DNA of 64,000 nt. It comes from Hevea brasiliensis. Lineage: Eukaryota > Streptophyta > Magnoliopsida > Malpighiales > Euphorbiaceae. Positions 13,417 to 25,848 of this stretch are shown one piece after another. Each line of letters opens with the position of its first letter. Position 1 is the first letter of the stretch. A program made the translations under genes and the position numbers. The DNA lies in NCBI RefSeq assembly GCF_030052815.1, contig NC_079499.1, positions 76,709,760-76,773,759 on the forward strand. Reading direction: 5' to 3'. The notes under the pieces were generated by a model, which did not search any database, was not told where the DNA came from, and saw nothing but the letters and a program-made list of their open reading frames with translations.

Positions 13417-14296
13417 ATGAGCACACAACAACCACCACCATCCAATATCCTTGCGAGCATACTTGATCACAATAGGTTGACAGGACCTAATCTTTCTGAT
13501 TGGCTAAGAAATTTAAAACTTGTCCTAAACCTAGAACATATTGGATATGTTTTAGACTCAAATGTTCCTGGTCCCTTACCTCTAGAGGCCACTCAAGAGG
13601 AACATGACACTTTGGACAAGTGGAAGGAGCATGATATGAGAGCCAAGTGTTACATGCTTGCTTCTATGAGTAATGAGTTACAAAAGTAGCATGAGAACAT
13701 GTAGAGTGCAAGTGACATCCTCCTTCACCTATAAGAGTTGTATGGTGAGCATAGCAGAAAAGCTAGGTATGAGATATATAGGCAGCTATTCAGCATGAGG
13801 ATATCCGAGGGACAGAATGTAGGAGATCATGTCCACAAGATGATTCGGCTTATAAAGTAGCTGGAACATCTTGACTTTAACATGGACTTCCAACTGCAGA
13901 CGGATTTGATCCTTCAATCCCTACCTGGGTCATTTGAGAATTTTGTGACAAATTTTCATATGACTAAGTAGGAATACACCTTGGCTGGTTTACATAACAT
14001 GCTTGTTATTGCCCAAAAGAATATGCCTGGTAATAAAGGAAAAGAGGTAGCTTTGATTGCATCTTCTTCTACTGGAAAGTCTAACAAGAAGAAGGGCAAT
14101 AAGAAAAAGAAATCTCAAGTTCCAGGTCCTTCCAAGAAGATAGCCAAATAGAAAGGAAATACCAAAGCTGATGGAGGCAAAGAAAAGTGTTTCCATTGCC
14201 AAAAGGATAGGCACTAGAAAAGGAACTGCCTAGAGTATCTTGCTTCTTTGAAGGACAAGAAGGATACACCTTCAGAAGGTATGTCTACATCTTGGG
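13417..14296 (+). pseudogene. CA Copia gag remnant
   Basis: Capsid/nucleocapsid part of a Copia polyprotein, starting ATGAGCACACAACAACC and aligning with C2 gag at 27368. Open for 90 codons, then several in-frame stops: TAG at 13687-13689 and further stops in the next 500 bp, most of them where C2 or C3 has CAG or CAA. Near 14190-14235 lies a recognisable zinc knuckle with the order Cys-X2-Cys-X4-His-X4-Cys (CFHCQKDRH, a stop in place of Trp, then KRNC). The frame then reaches the start of the protease linker (about 14280) and ends where LTR sequence begins. It shows the layout the family had before the C2/C3 change. Confidence 0.85.
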
Positions 14297-14534
14297 TTTA
14301 TTCCTAAGGTATTTATATGAGATATAAATAAGATGGAATGGTGAGTCTCATCCCATTTAACAAACATGATAGGCACTTATACATGATAAATAGGTTGAAC
14401 CAGTGACGCATATGACAAGCACATGGAGTTTACTCTTGTCAATGCATTGTCATATATCATATTAGTGCGTATAATCTTTAGACCTTAGATAACACAATTA
14501 TCTTGGATATAAGTGGTTTGAGTTTGATACTGCT
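14297..14534 (+). repeat. CA 3' LTR remnant, part 1
   Basis: Copia LTR sequence beginning inside the LTR (GGTATTTATATGAGATATAA) directly after gag; the LTR start is missing. Interrupted by G2, whose left target duplication CTGCT is 14530-14534. Confidence 0.85.
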
Positions 14535-17500
14535 TGTAACACGCCTAATTCGGTAGTGCGTTCTACTGTTCCGGTGACCAGTGCTGTCCGAACAGCTAGG
14601 ATGCCTAGAACTACACTTCGTTATGAGTGAGGAGACATAAAATAATGAAATACAAGAAGAGAAAACACAAGAAAAACAAAGGAAAAATAATAGCAAAGAA
14701 ATGTAACCAAGTTAAGTGAGCCGAGAACCCTAGCGATGGGTGACCGCACCGGGAAGTCACGGCGTGGACCGTTGACTAGCTACTGGATCTGAGGAGCCAC
14801 GAAAATATTTATAGGACTTAAAGAGACATCAATTGAAGTATAAATATCATTAGAAATATCAAAGAAAAATTAAATAATTAGTACAAAGAAAAGTGAGAAA
14901 TCGAAAAACAGACAAAACCCGGTGTTACCGAAAAATCGGGAATGCAACCTAATCAGGGCATTATGGTCATTTGACATCCCGAATTGTCTTTTGACCTAAA
15001 TTTCCATTAAAAATAAATAATATTACACTTAGAAAATAAAATGAAAAATTAATTTGGTGGTACCTAATGTAAATAGCCAAAAGTGGAGTGAAAATTGTGT
15101 AAATAACACATTTAACATATTATATGATTAAATTGAGTGAGTGGGCCACTATTGATTAAATTAAGAACAAAAAGGGGCAGGTGTACACCTAATATGCAAT
15201 CTGCAAATTCATTTCCTCTAAGTTCCTCATCCATGCCGAATTGAGAAGAAAAGAAACCTCCATTACCGTTTCACTTAAAGCTTCCTCCACTCCTTCATTT
15301 CACTTCCAATCACTTAGGTTTCTTCATTCAGTTTTATCCCCACATCACAAGGAAGAGTTTGATACTAAAATCAAGAAGTTTAGTCAAGGTTTAACAAGTC
15401 CCAACCAAAGGTAAGTTTGTATTTTTGAATATTGCTTTGTTAAAGTTTGTATACATGTTATGGGTGTTTGCTTTGTGAAGAAAATTTTCAAGTTTGAGGA
15501 GTTCTTGATATATCAATTTTAGACAGCCATGGAGTTGTATGTTTAATGAAATATTCATACATATATTTGATGAGAAATTATGTTGATTAGGGTGATTTAA
15601 TGTCCTAGTAAATTATTCCACATGTATATGGTGATTGTGCACTTGGAATGGAAATTGATGAATTGTAGGACACTTTGGCATTGTGGAACAATTCGGCAGC
15701 CTTGGGACTCTTTGATGAATGTATGAATTCATGAAGATTTTGGCAGAATTATGACATTGAGGATTGATGGATATGTATATAAATTAGTGGTGGAAATTGT
15801 ATGAAATGATGAGTAGTGTTTATGTGTATTTATGGTTGTAATTGGACTTTATGAATTAGAGTTTTATTTTGTGTGTTAAGGATGTTTGTATTCTGCCCAA
15901 AATGATTTTTATGTGAAGTGGTAAATGGTTTTGGTAATGTACCAAAACAGAATGGGTAAGAGAGATGGACTTAGAGTAAGGTAAATGTGTAATTGATACA
16001 TGTTTATGCAAGGTAATTAAGGACAGTGTGCATTTTGGCCTATAACTCTAAATGTGTAACTCCAATTGGTATGAGACCAATTGGAGGTGAAACGAGGCAC
16101 AAAATGTGCCAACTTTCATTGAGAAAGCATACCAAAATTCTGCTTGCAAGGTAGCATGAAAAATGACCAATTCGGATTAAGTGCAAATGAGGCCTAAAAA
16201 CTGACTATTTGGGCAGCAGTTAGTGTTTAGGCCTTAACTCACTCAAAACAGGTCCAATTGACCTGAAATTTTAACCATAAATAGTTAAGACCCATACCTA
16301 CAAGTATCATCAAGACACCAAAGCCCAGAAATGACCATAAGCAAGTCAAACAGTTTGCACAAGTTCGGGTCCAAAAACTGGCCGAACCAAAGTTGACGAA
16401 AGTTGACCTAAAATGACCTAATTTGATGCCATTTGACCAGCAATAGTAAAATAACCATAACTTGGTCTACATCACTCGGATTGACCTGAAATTTTGCCCT
16501 GCATGCAATAAGACATAGATCTACAAGTTTGTAGTTTTGACCGAAACCCGAAAACTGAGGGAACTAGGTCGTCCGGCTAGGTCAAACTAGTATACCGGAA
16601 TCCAGCAAGTTGCAATAAAATGCACTAAATAAGGAAATGAAATTGGTAACATGTACCAACCCTAAAAGACTATCGAATGTGACATATTAATGACACTAAA
16701 ACCTAATTTACCTAGAACGCATCGAGGGTCGGTATATTAGGTGATTAAGCAAATAATAGCTTCCAGTGAATTACTTATCAAGCATTATCGATAGAGATAA
16801 TTTAATTTAGTACTGAAACACTTCAAATTGTGTTTCTCAGTTAGTAAAGACTCAGAGAAAGGGAAGGAAACACTGAGTCCAGACCAGGAGACAGTTATCA
16901 GAGGTTTGTGCACAACAACTATTTCTTTTGAATTTTTCAATTGAAATGAATTATGACTATTTGTACATTATTGTTTTTAATTGTGAAAATGCGTTTGAAT
17001 GGATATTTATTGCTTGAAAAGCATTGTAAATGGTTTGAAACTGTGTAAAATCGTTTGAATGATATTGATGGATACTTATTGATTGAAAAGCATTGGAAAT
17101 GGTTTGAAACCACAGCTATCATGTATATTGATTGTATTCCTCACTTGCTTGTCTAGTGGGATGAATTGAATTCCCTCTCTGGCTGAAGTGTTGAGGTGTG
17201 TGCCTGTTGAGGACGAATTGGATGAGTACTCATATTTTTGCTTGCTAGCTATGTTATTCCTCATTAGTCATCAACTTTTGGGACGAATTGAATACCTCAT
17301 TAGCCATCGGCTTTTGGGACGAATTGAACCTTGGAACATGATTTAAGCTGTGTGTGATTTATTGATTTGTATTGTGAGATTGTGAAATGAATTTAAATTC
17401 TTATGGACGTATACTGTCTTTTGAATTCAACCATGATTTGACTTATTGAAATTTATTGTGATATTGAGAAATGGAGTTTAAATTCTTATTGACAATTACT

Positions 17501-18232
17501 GTCTTGAAATTAACTATGGTTTTAAGTATCTACTATTTATATGATTTATGAATTGTGATTTATTTTCTATTTGGTTAATGTTGTACACCACTGAGACATT
17601 GTCTCAGCGATAGCTTTTTATTGCTGTCGCAGGTAGATAGACAGACAGGGCAGCAGACTAGGCTGCTATTACCTTCAGCGAGAGATTACCGAGTATAATA
17701 AGTATACCAATATTTTGCATTTTGTACTGTAATATATGACCACTGTATGTACATATTATTTTTGGTTTTGAGCAGTTGTAAATTCAATATGTACCTTGAA
17801 GTTGTAAAATAATTATGAGTTATTTTGGTTGGTAAAAATTGTATTATATTTCTTGTATCGCAATCGTTGAAAAATTACTGTGAATTTGACTTGAGAAATA
17901 TGTTGTGTTGAGAAAAATGTTGAAGTTGAGACTTGGAAATATATTGAAGTGCTTTTTATAGGTTTTCTGAAGAACTGTTTTATCCAAAATACAGATGGCA
18001 CTCTGCCAAAATTTTTATAGAAATTCCAAATAATTCAAATGTGTTAGTTCTATCACTTCAGTTCAAAAAGGTTTTTAACACCTGTAATTAGTGCTCACCA
18101 CTGTAAAAGAAGTAAGAAAAGTTTTTAAAATCCCTTGTAGTGTATTTAATGAGTTATCAGTAGACGGAGTTGGTAATTCATTAGGTATACTACGGGATCA
18201 TGTTATGCCTTATAGAGGGGTAGGGTGTGACA
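14535..18232 (+). repeat. G2 5' LTR
   Basis: 3698 bp, TGTAACACG...GGTGTGACA. The ends form an imperfect inverted repeat (TGTAACAC against TGTCACAC). It matches 23080-40105 minus nested DNA and, more distantly, S4. No genes: short open frames at 14478-14696, 16937-17264 and 17813-18001 fall in LTR sequence and simply recur where the LTR recurs. Confidence 0.95.
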
Positions 18233-18240
18233 TGGTTTAG

Positions 18241-18252
18241 TGGTATCAGAGC
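18241..18252 (+). other. Primer binding site of G2
   Basis: TGGTATCAGAGC, complement of the initiator Met-tRNA 3' end, 8 bp after the LTR. The leader from here to gag (18253-18422) has no other feature I can support. Confidence 0.92.
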
Positions 18253-18422
18253 AAAGTTTTTAAATTCTGTTTTCACCTGTTATTTGAATATTCTTTCTTC
18301 ATAGTACAATTGCTCAATACCATTGTTTGATACATACAGTACATTACATTATAAATATGCACTAACTGGAGGAAATCTCCTTGTGTTAATTGTTCACGAG
18401 GTCTAAGATCCTCGAATTAACC

Positions 18423-19620
18423 ATGGAAGAGGGTGATCGTTCAGTCGATCAATCTGTTGAGGCTGAGGTGCAAGGGGATGCCCCTGGCCTACAAAATGTT
18501 AGTGGTTCAGCTGCACCAGCCCCTGCAGTACTGCAATTTCCTGCTCAGTTCGCTCAGCAGATGGCTGCAATGTTCCAACAAATGGCTGGTAATGTGCCTA
18601 CTCAAGTCCCAATACAGACACCAGTGATACAACCACAATCTCCTACTAGGCAGTATGACAAATTGATGAAGTATGGGGCTACAGAGTTCAAGGGGACAGT
18701 AGATCCTCTAGAAGCTGAACAATGGTTAGAGAGGATGGATAGGGTATTCAAGAAACTCCATTGCACAGAGGAGCTCAGATTCGAATACTCTGTATCTTTG
18801 TTACAGGGGGATGCTTATGACTGGTGGAAAACCATTCCCTACAGTATGGTAGAACCTGCAGTGTTAACATGGAATGACTTTCTCAGGGAATTCAGAAAGA
18901 AATATGTCCCTGATGCTTATGTAGACCAGAAGTTACAAGAATTCCTAAGTCTGAAACAGGGGAACAGATCAGTGGCTGAGTATGAAAGAGAATTTTCCCG
19001 CCTGAGCCATTATACAGTGAGTCTACTTTCTACCAGCAGGGAGAGATGCAAGAGGTTTGAAACCGGCTTGAAGCCCGATGTCAGTTACATGTAGTCGTCT
19101 TCAAACACACTAACTTCTCTGAACTTATTTATCAAGCTATAGATTTAGAAATAATTGAGTCAGAAAGTGCTCTGAGAAAAGAAATGCGAGAAGGCAGAGA
19201 AAGAGGAAAATCAGAGAAACGAGTTCGGTGGTCTTCTTGGAAAGAGGAAGAACTATGGGGGACATGGCAAAGGTGGCAAGAAATCTGGTAGGGGAAGATA
19301 TTCAGGACAGAAGCCTCCCCTATCTGGTCAGCAGAGTACCAGAGGTTCCTATCCTCCCCGCCAATGTGAGACATGTGGAAGAAATCATGGTTGGATCTGC
19401 TACAAGGCTATTGGAGCCTGTTATAACTGTGGAGGCACAAGACACTTTGCCAAGGACTGCACCAGTAGTCGCAGAGTTGGACCACCTCCTACTACTGCAG
19501 AAGGAAGGGTCAGTTCAGAGCCTTGTCACCAGAAGTTCACAACCACCCAGCAGAGGTAGAGGCAGGGGTAGAGGTAGCCCAGCAGGCAGCCAAGGCACAG
19601 TGAAACATTCAGAGCCAGAC
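18423..19620 (+). pseudogene. G2 gag with frameshifts
   Basis: Capsid and nucleocapsid polyprotein. I take ATG 18423 (MEEGDRSVDQ) because the homologous start is kept in G1; an in-frame TTG at 18390 is unlikely. Pro/Gln/Ala-rich N-terminus, then the retrotransposon gag core (about 18660-19080) with WLERMDRVFKKL and DAYDWWKTIP. One base appears lost near 19091, creating TAG 19092-19094; a second frame change lies at about 19200-19235. The zinc knuckle CYNCGGTRHFAKDC (about 19419-19460) is intact but in a different frame from the neighbouring protease. Compared with G1, the knuckle cysteines are preserved here. Confidence 0.9.
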
Positions 19621-22600
19621 AGTGCTCCAATCAGAATGTATGCAATGAGACAGAGGGAAGAGGCCGAGACATTTGATGTTGTGGCTAGTACCTTCTCAAC
19701 TTTTAACCAAAATGTGTTTGTGTTATTTGATCCGGGTTCTACCCATTCTTATATGAGTGCTAGCATCATTGATTGCATTGTTGTTCCATGTACAAAAATG
19801 GACTTTGAGGTGCTAGTAACAAGTCCGTTAGGACAGGAAGTCAGGGTTAATAGAATGTATACAGATTGTCCTTTGGTGATCCAAGGACACACCTTTTTGT
19901 CCAATCTCATTGAAATGCCCTTCAGAGATTATGATATCATCTTGGGCATGGATTGGTTAGCTAGGCATCATGCCATGATTGACTGTAGGCTGAAGACAGT
20001 CACTTTTGGTCTCCCTTAGTACAGCGATGTGGTAATACATGGGGAGAGGCAGTTATTGCCATCAAACATCATTTCGACTGCACTAGCCAAAAAGATGATC
20101 AGAAAGGGGTGTGAAGCGTACTTGGCACATGTGGTAGACACCCAAGTGGGGAGTCCAGCATTGAAGGACATCCCTATAGTACATGACTTTCCAGATGTGT
20201 TGCCAGGATTACCTCTGTAAAGAGAAGTGCAGTTTGAAATTAATGTTATGCCTGGTGTGGATCCAATCTCCATAACGCCATACAGAATGGCACCAGCAGA
20301 GTTGAAGAAGTTGAAGATACAATTGCAAGAACTACTTGAAAAGGGCTTCATCCACTCTAGTGTGTCACCTTGGGGAGCACTAGTGTTGTTTGTTAAGAAG
20401 AAGGATGGTACTCTCCGCTTATGCATTGACTACCGACAGTTGAATAAGGTGACAATAAAGGACAGATATCCATTGCCTCGCATTGATGATCTGTTTGATC
20501 AGTTGAAGGGTGCAGCTATATTCTCCAAAATTGATCTGCGATCTGGTTATTATCAGTTGAAGGTGCAAGAGTAGAGTATTCCAAAAACTGCTTTCAGAAC
20601 TCGGTATGGCCACTATGAGTTTCTAGTAATGCCATTCGGGTTAACAAATGCTCCAGCTGCTTTTATGGATCTGATGAACACTATCCTCAAACCATATCTT
20701 GATTAATTTGTAGTGGTGTTTATTGATGACATTTTGATATACTCGAGGAATGCAGAAGAGCATGACAGACATCTGCGGATTGTACTGCAGACTTTAAGGG
20801 AGAAATAGCTATACGCCAAATTGTCGAAATGTGAATTTTGGCTGAAAGAAATCTCCTTTTTGGGACATGTTGTGTCAGCTGAAGGGATCAAGGTAGATTC
20901 CAGCAAGGTAGAAGCTATCCTTAATTGGAAGCCGCCCAGGAACATCACAGAAATTCCCAGTTTTCTGGGTCTAGCTAGATATTACCATCGGTTTGTGAAG
21001 GGGTTTTCTATGTTATCTTCTCCACTGACCAAACTGCTTCGGAAAGATGTAAAATTTCAGTGGACAGATAAATGTCAGCAAAGTTTTGATGAGTTGAAGA
21101 GGTGTTTGACTGAAGCTCCAGTTCTCACTTTACCTACTCCGGGTAAAGAATACACAGTTTATAGTGATGCTTCTCACAATGGGCTAGGCTGTGTACTGAT
21201 GCAAGATCGGAATGTCATTGCTTATACATCACGCCAGCTGAAACCGCATGAGAGGAACTACCCAACACATGATCTGGAGCTAGCAGCTATTGTTTTTGCT
21301 CTTAAGATCTGGAGATACTATTTGTATGGGGAGAAATGCTACATTTACACAGATCACAAGAGCTTGAAGTACTTAAGCACCCAGAAGGAATTGAATTTGA
21401 GGCAGAGGAGATGGTTAGAACTCATTAAAGACTATGATTGCTTAATAGACTATCAGCCAGGGAAAGCAAATGTGGTGGCTGACGCCTTAAGTCGCAAGAC
21501 TATGGCAAGTCTCAGAGTTTCTCCTTTGTCCATGGTATGTGAATTGAAAGCCTGACATGCGGTTTAGAGATTGATGATGAGGGACAGACAGTAGTTGCAT
21601 GGCATGTACAGCCAGTGTTGATTGATCAGATCAGAATGGCTGCTCAGAGTGATGAAAAATATCAGAAGCTACTAAAAGAAGTCCAGCAGGGCAAGAGACC
21701 AGAATTCTCTGTGAGAGATGATGGTTTATTGCTACATCAGGGCAGAATGTGCGTTCCAAATGATGATGAATTGAGACAGATCATTATGAAGGAAGCACAT
21801 GAGTCTCCATTTGCTATGCATCCTGGTAGAACTAAAATGTACAGAGGGCTAAGAGAGCATTACTGGTGGATGGGCATGAAGAGAGATATAGCTGAGTTTG
21901 TTTCCAAATGCCTAACTTATCAGCAAGTAAAGGCAGAACATCAAGTTCCAGCAGGTTTGTTACATCCTTTATCAGTACCAGAGTGGAAATGGGAACGAAT
22001 AACTATGGATTTTGTTACAGGACTTCCAAGGACACAGAGTAGTCATGATGCAGTATGGGTTATAGTTGACAGATTGACCAAGTCTGCTCACTTTTTGCCA
22101 GTTCGGATGGACTATAGCCTGGAAAGATTGGCCAGATTGTACATATAAGAGATTGTAAAATTGCATGGAGTGCCAGTATCAATTGTATCTGACAGAGATC
22201 CTAAGTTCACTTCTAGATTCTGGGGTAGTCTTCAGAGAGCCCTAGGAACTAGATTGAACTTCAGCACAGCATTCCACCCACAGACAGATGGCCAGTCAGA
22301 GAGGGTTATTCAGATGTTAGAGGATATGCTACGGGCTTGTGTGATTGAATTTGAAGGTAGTTGGGATACACACTTGCCTTTGATTGAGTTTGCTTATAAC
22401 AATAGCTACCAATCAAGCATTGGGATGCCTCTATATGAAGCTTTGTATGGCAGGAAATGCAGAACTCCCTTATGTTGGGATGAAGTAGGTGAGAGGAAGA
22501 TGATTGGGCCAGAAATTGTTCAGCACATAGAGGAAAAGATCAGATTGATTAGAGATAGACTCAAGGCTGCATCAGACCGTCAGAAGTCCTATGTTGATCT

Positions 22601-23045
22601 AAAGAGAAGAGATATTGAATATGCAGTGGGTGATAAGGTATTCCTCAAAGTTTCTCCTTGGAAGAGAATTATGAGATTTGGCAGAAAGGCAAAACTGAGT
22701 CCTCATTTCATTGGACCATATGAAGTTCTGGAAAGAGTGGGTCCTTTGGCATATCGATTGGCATTACCTCTAGAGCTAGCAAGGATACACAGTGTCTTCC
22801 ATGTGTCCATGTTAAGGAGGTACAGATCTGACCCATCTCATGTACTATCAGTTAAAGAGATTGAGGTAAATCCAGACCTCTCATCCATAAAAATTCTGGC
22901 TTATGAGGTGAAGCAGCTGAGGAACAAACAGATACACCTGGTTAAAGTGCTGTGGAACCATCATTCAGGCCAGGAAGCTACTTGGGAACGTGAAGAGGAT
23001 ATGAGGAGACAGCACCCACAAATTGTTCAAAGACTAATGCTGTAA
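19620..23045 (+). pseudogene. G2 pol: protease, RT, RNase H, integrase, chromodomain-like tail
   Basis: Polyprotein remnant with every domain in order. Protease motif FDPGSTHSY (Asp codon 19729-19731). RT about 20240-20960 with the catalytic FIDD box intact (20719-20730). RNase H about 21150-21500 ([22 protein letters not shown]). Integrase about 21780-22450: HHCC zinc region with the second Cys changed to Tyr (21918-21920), then Asp 22008, Asp 22191 and Glu about 22299 all present. A GPY-type segment (FIGPYEVLERVGPLAYRL) and a chromodomain-like tail (VLWNHHSGQEATWEREEDM) follow. Stops: 20017, 20218, 20572, 20704, about 20806 and 22146; a frameshift near 21555. It cannot make a full polyprotein. 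Confidence 0.92.
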
Positions 23046-23067
23046 AAATTTGAGACAAAATTTATTT

Positions 23068-23079
23068 AAGGGGGAGAAT
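23068..23079 (+). other. Polypurine tract of G2
   Basis: AAGGGGGAGAA just before the 3' LTR start TGTAACACCC at 23080: the expected plus-strand primer position. Confidence 0.85.
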
Positions 23080-23475
23080 TGTAACACCCTAAGTTCTAGA
23101 GTGCGTTCTACTGTCTGATGACCAGCTGTGTCGGACAGCTAGGATGCCTAGAACTACACTTCGTTATGAGTGAGGAGACATAAAATAATGAAATACAAGA
23201 AGAGAAAACACAAGAAAAACAAAGAAAAAATAATAGCAAAGAAATATAACCAAGTTAAGCGAGCCAAGAACCCTAGCGATAGGTGACCGCACCAGGAAGT
23301 CACGGCGTGGACCGTTGACTAGCCCTGGACTGCGAGGAACCCTGGAAAATATTTATAGGACTTAAAGACACATCAATTGAAGTATAAATATCATTAGAAA
23401 TATCAAAGAAAAATTAAATAATTAGTACAAAGAAAAGTAAGAAATCGAAAAACAGACAAAGCCTGGTGTTACCGA

Positions 23476-25582
23476 TGTTAGTAGTATGCCCTAGAGCATA
23501 GAATTTAGTATGTATCTTGTACATATTTTTATTAATAAAAGGCATTTCCACTTTTCTGTTTACATAATATATTTATGTGTAATAGAAAAGGTCCATTGAT
23601 ATTTTGTTAGAAATATTATTCTTAAGTTGTTAAGAATATGAGTGACAATATTTTTAGCACGAAGTATCATAAATAGGTTCACAATCGAGGATACTTCATA
23701 ATAAGGACATGACTTATCCAGAAAGATTGTATTCATATTTGTTCCCAAGTTATTTATATGAGATATAAATAAGATGGAATGGTGACTCTCATGCCATATA
23801 ACAAACATGATAGGCACTTATAAATGATAAGTAGGCCGAACCAGTGACACTTATGACAAGCACATGGAGTTTACTCTTGTCAATGTTTTGTCATAAATCA
23901 TATCAGTGCATATAATCTTTAGACCTGAGATAGCACAGTTATCTTGTATATAGGTAGTTTGAGTTTGATACTGCTTTCATACTTGTACTGTGTATGGGTA
24001 TATGGGCATGTGTTGGCTCCTACTAGTTTTATATGGAGGTAGGTGTTGATCAAGATGGAATCTGTTCCTCTAAGTAAATAGAGATAAAATCCTATGTTCA
24101 TTTAATTGTTCTTGATGTTTCAAGTTCTTGGCCAGGACAGATAGATTTATTCAGAAAAGAGTTTGTGATGAGAAAATCTTTTTAATCAAGAACTGGAATT
24201 AAAACAGAACGTAATATTCATAGCAAATGGAGTTTGACATAAACCATGACTCCAGCTTGAGTTGGGATTTTGTAACAGAGAGATTCTAGTGCATGGTAAC
24301 ATATGATTATAGGTTCATTTAAGGTCAACCTTATTACTAATTGGGTGGCCATGGCATGCTATGTTAGGTGTTAACCATGGTCTATGAGGTTAAAAAAATG
24401 ATTTAGAGAAATCATTTATGGTAAGAAAGAGTTCTGATGATATTAAGAGTTGATATCATGTCTCATTGCGAATTAGTGATGAGCCTAGTAAGTCACACAC
24501 ATACACAAGTTATCACCTAATTAAATATGATTTAATTAATTAATTAATTAGTTTAATTTATTAATTAAATAGGTTTGGTTTGCAATTAGATTGCAAAGTC
24601 CCTAGCATGACTTGAAACCAAATCTAGATTATTGGATGTATAATATAAGTTAAATTTATATTTAAAGTGTTTAAATATAAATTTAATTAATGAGAAATTA
24701 ATTAATAGAGATTAATTAATTAATTTATATTTGATATAAATTAATTAGAAGAAGAAAAATAATTATTTTGGGTTGATAACTCAAAATTAAGACACAGGGG
24801 CATTTTGGTCATTTTGCAGTGTGACACGTGGCACCATGAGATGGTGACACATGGCATAACACATAAGCTTGCCAAATGTTTTTTAATCATGTAAGATGAT
24901 TAAAATCAAGATTAAATATAGGATCGACACTTGGCATAATGTGATTGGGTCACTTAAACCTAGAGCTAATCAAAGGGTGACATGTGGCAAGGGTTTAATG
25001 TGTTAACCTAGCTATTTAAGTGTTGTTATGAGAAAATAAAATACAACCAGCAGCCACACTCCTTGGTCACGCCATTTTGCAGCCCTCCCTCTATTCTTTT
25101 TCATCTCTCATCAATTCAAAGAGATTTACCATCAATCTCTTGAATTAAGAACACTAGAAATTGTTTCTAGTGTCCTGTTTACATCTCTAATCTCTTAAAA
25201 GGCAGAACTTGAATTTCTAATTAATAGAAAAGGCTTTAGAAGCTGTTCAAGGGCTGCCATAGTTGTTCTTGGTGTGGACAAGCTAGAGGGACAACATTTG
25301 GTGTCCTGAAGACGAATCTCAAAGGCGCAGACACGCTGCAGTGCATCAAGAGGTTAGTGTAATCGTTCTTGATTTAATCTAGGGTTCTAAAATTAATCTG
25401 ATTAATTTTAAAATCTTAAATGGCAAATACAGATCCAAAAACATATTAAAAGAGTTTTAATATGTTGTTTATCATTGAAATCAAATAGATAAAAATAAAT
25501 CTTGCATGATGCATGTGACCCTAGGTGAAAATTTTTGAATTCAAAGGTATAAACTTGTGTTTTTCACGCTTCCGTTCCTTCA
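23476..25582 (+). repeat. C2 5' LTR
   Basis: TGTTAGTAG...TTCCTTCA, 2107 bp. Contains the U3 array with a perfect G-box, TATTTAAG, and AT-rich runs of TAATTAAT near 24530 and 24715. The short reverse frame 23560-23817 recurs in every LTR of the family and is not a gene. Confidence 0.95.
24823..25020 (+). promoter_or_regulatory. C2 U3 array with G-box and TATA-like box
   Basis: GACACGTGGCA at 24823 (palindromic CACGTG, ABRE-like CACGTGGC), then GACACATGGCA 24846, GACACTTGGCA 24926, GACATGTGGCA 24979 and TATTTAAG 25013-25020. Same spacing as in C-solo1. Known plant G-box/ABRE elements bind bZIP and bHLH factors; a role here is inference. Confidence 0.6.
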
Positions 25583-25584
25583 AT

Positions 25585-25597
25585 TGGTATCAGAGCC
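25585..25597 (+). other. Primer binding site of C2
   Basis: TGGTATCAGAGCC two bases after the LTR end: initiator Met-tRNA. Confidence 0.93.
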
Positions 25598-25848
25598 ACT
25601 ATATTTGCCATTTAGATTGTTGATTATATGATTTAATTGTGTGATTTGATCATGAAATGATTGATCCATTGCTGGTTGGATCAAGAGGTGTGGCGGTATG
25701 CTTGATGAACTCCAACATGGTGCGCATGGCTTGAGAAGATCATGGTGCGCATGGTTGTTTTTAAATTCTGCAAATGTTGCATGATGAAAGGTTCATCATA
25801 TGACTAATTAAAATGTTTAATTAGGATTTTTAATCACACAATTAAATT

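Noticed and set aside
18390..18422. Upstream start of G2 gag at TTG 18390
   Set aside because: Not an ATG, and ATG 18423 is the start conserved in G1.
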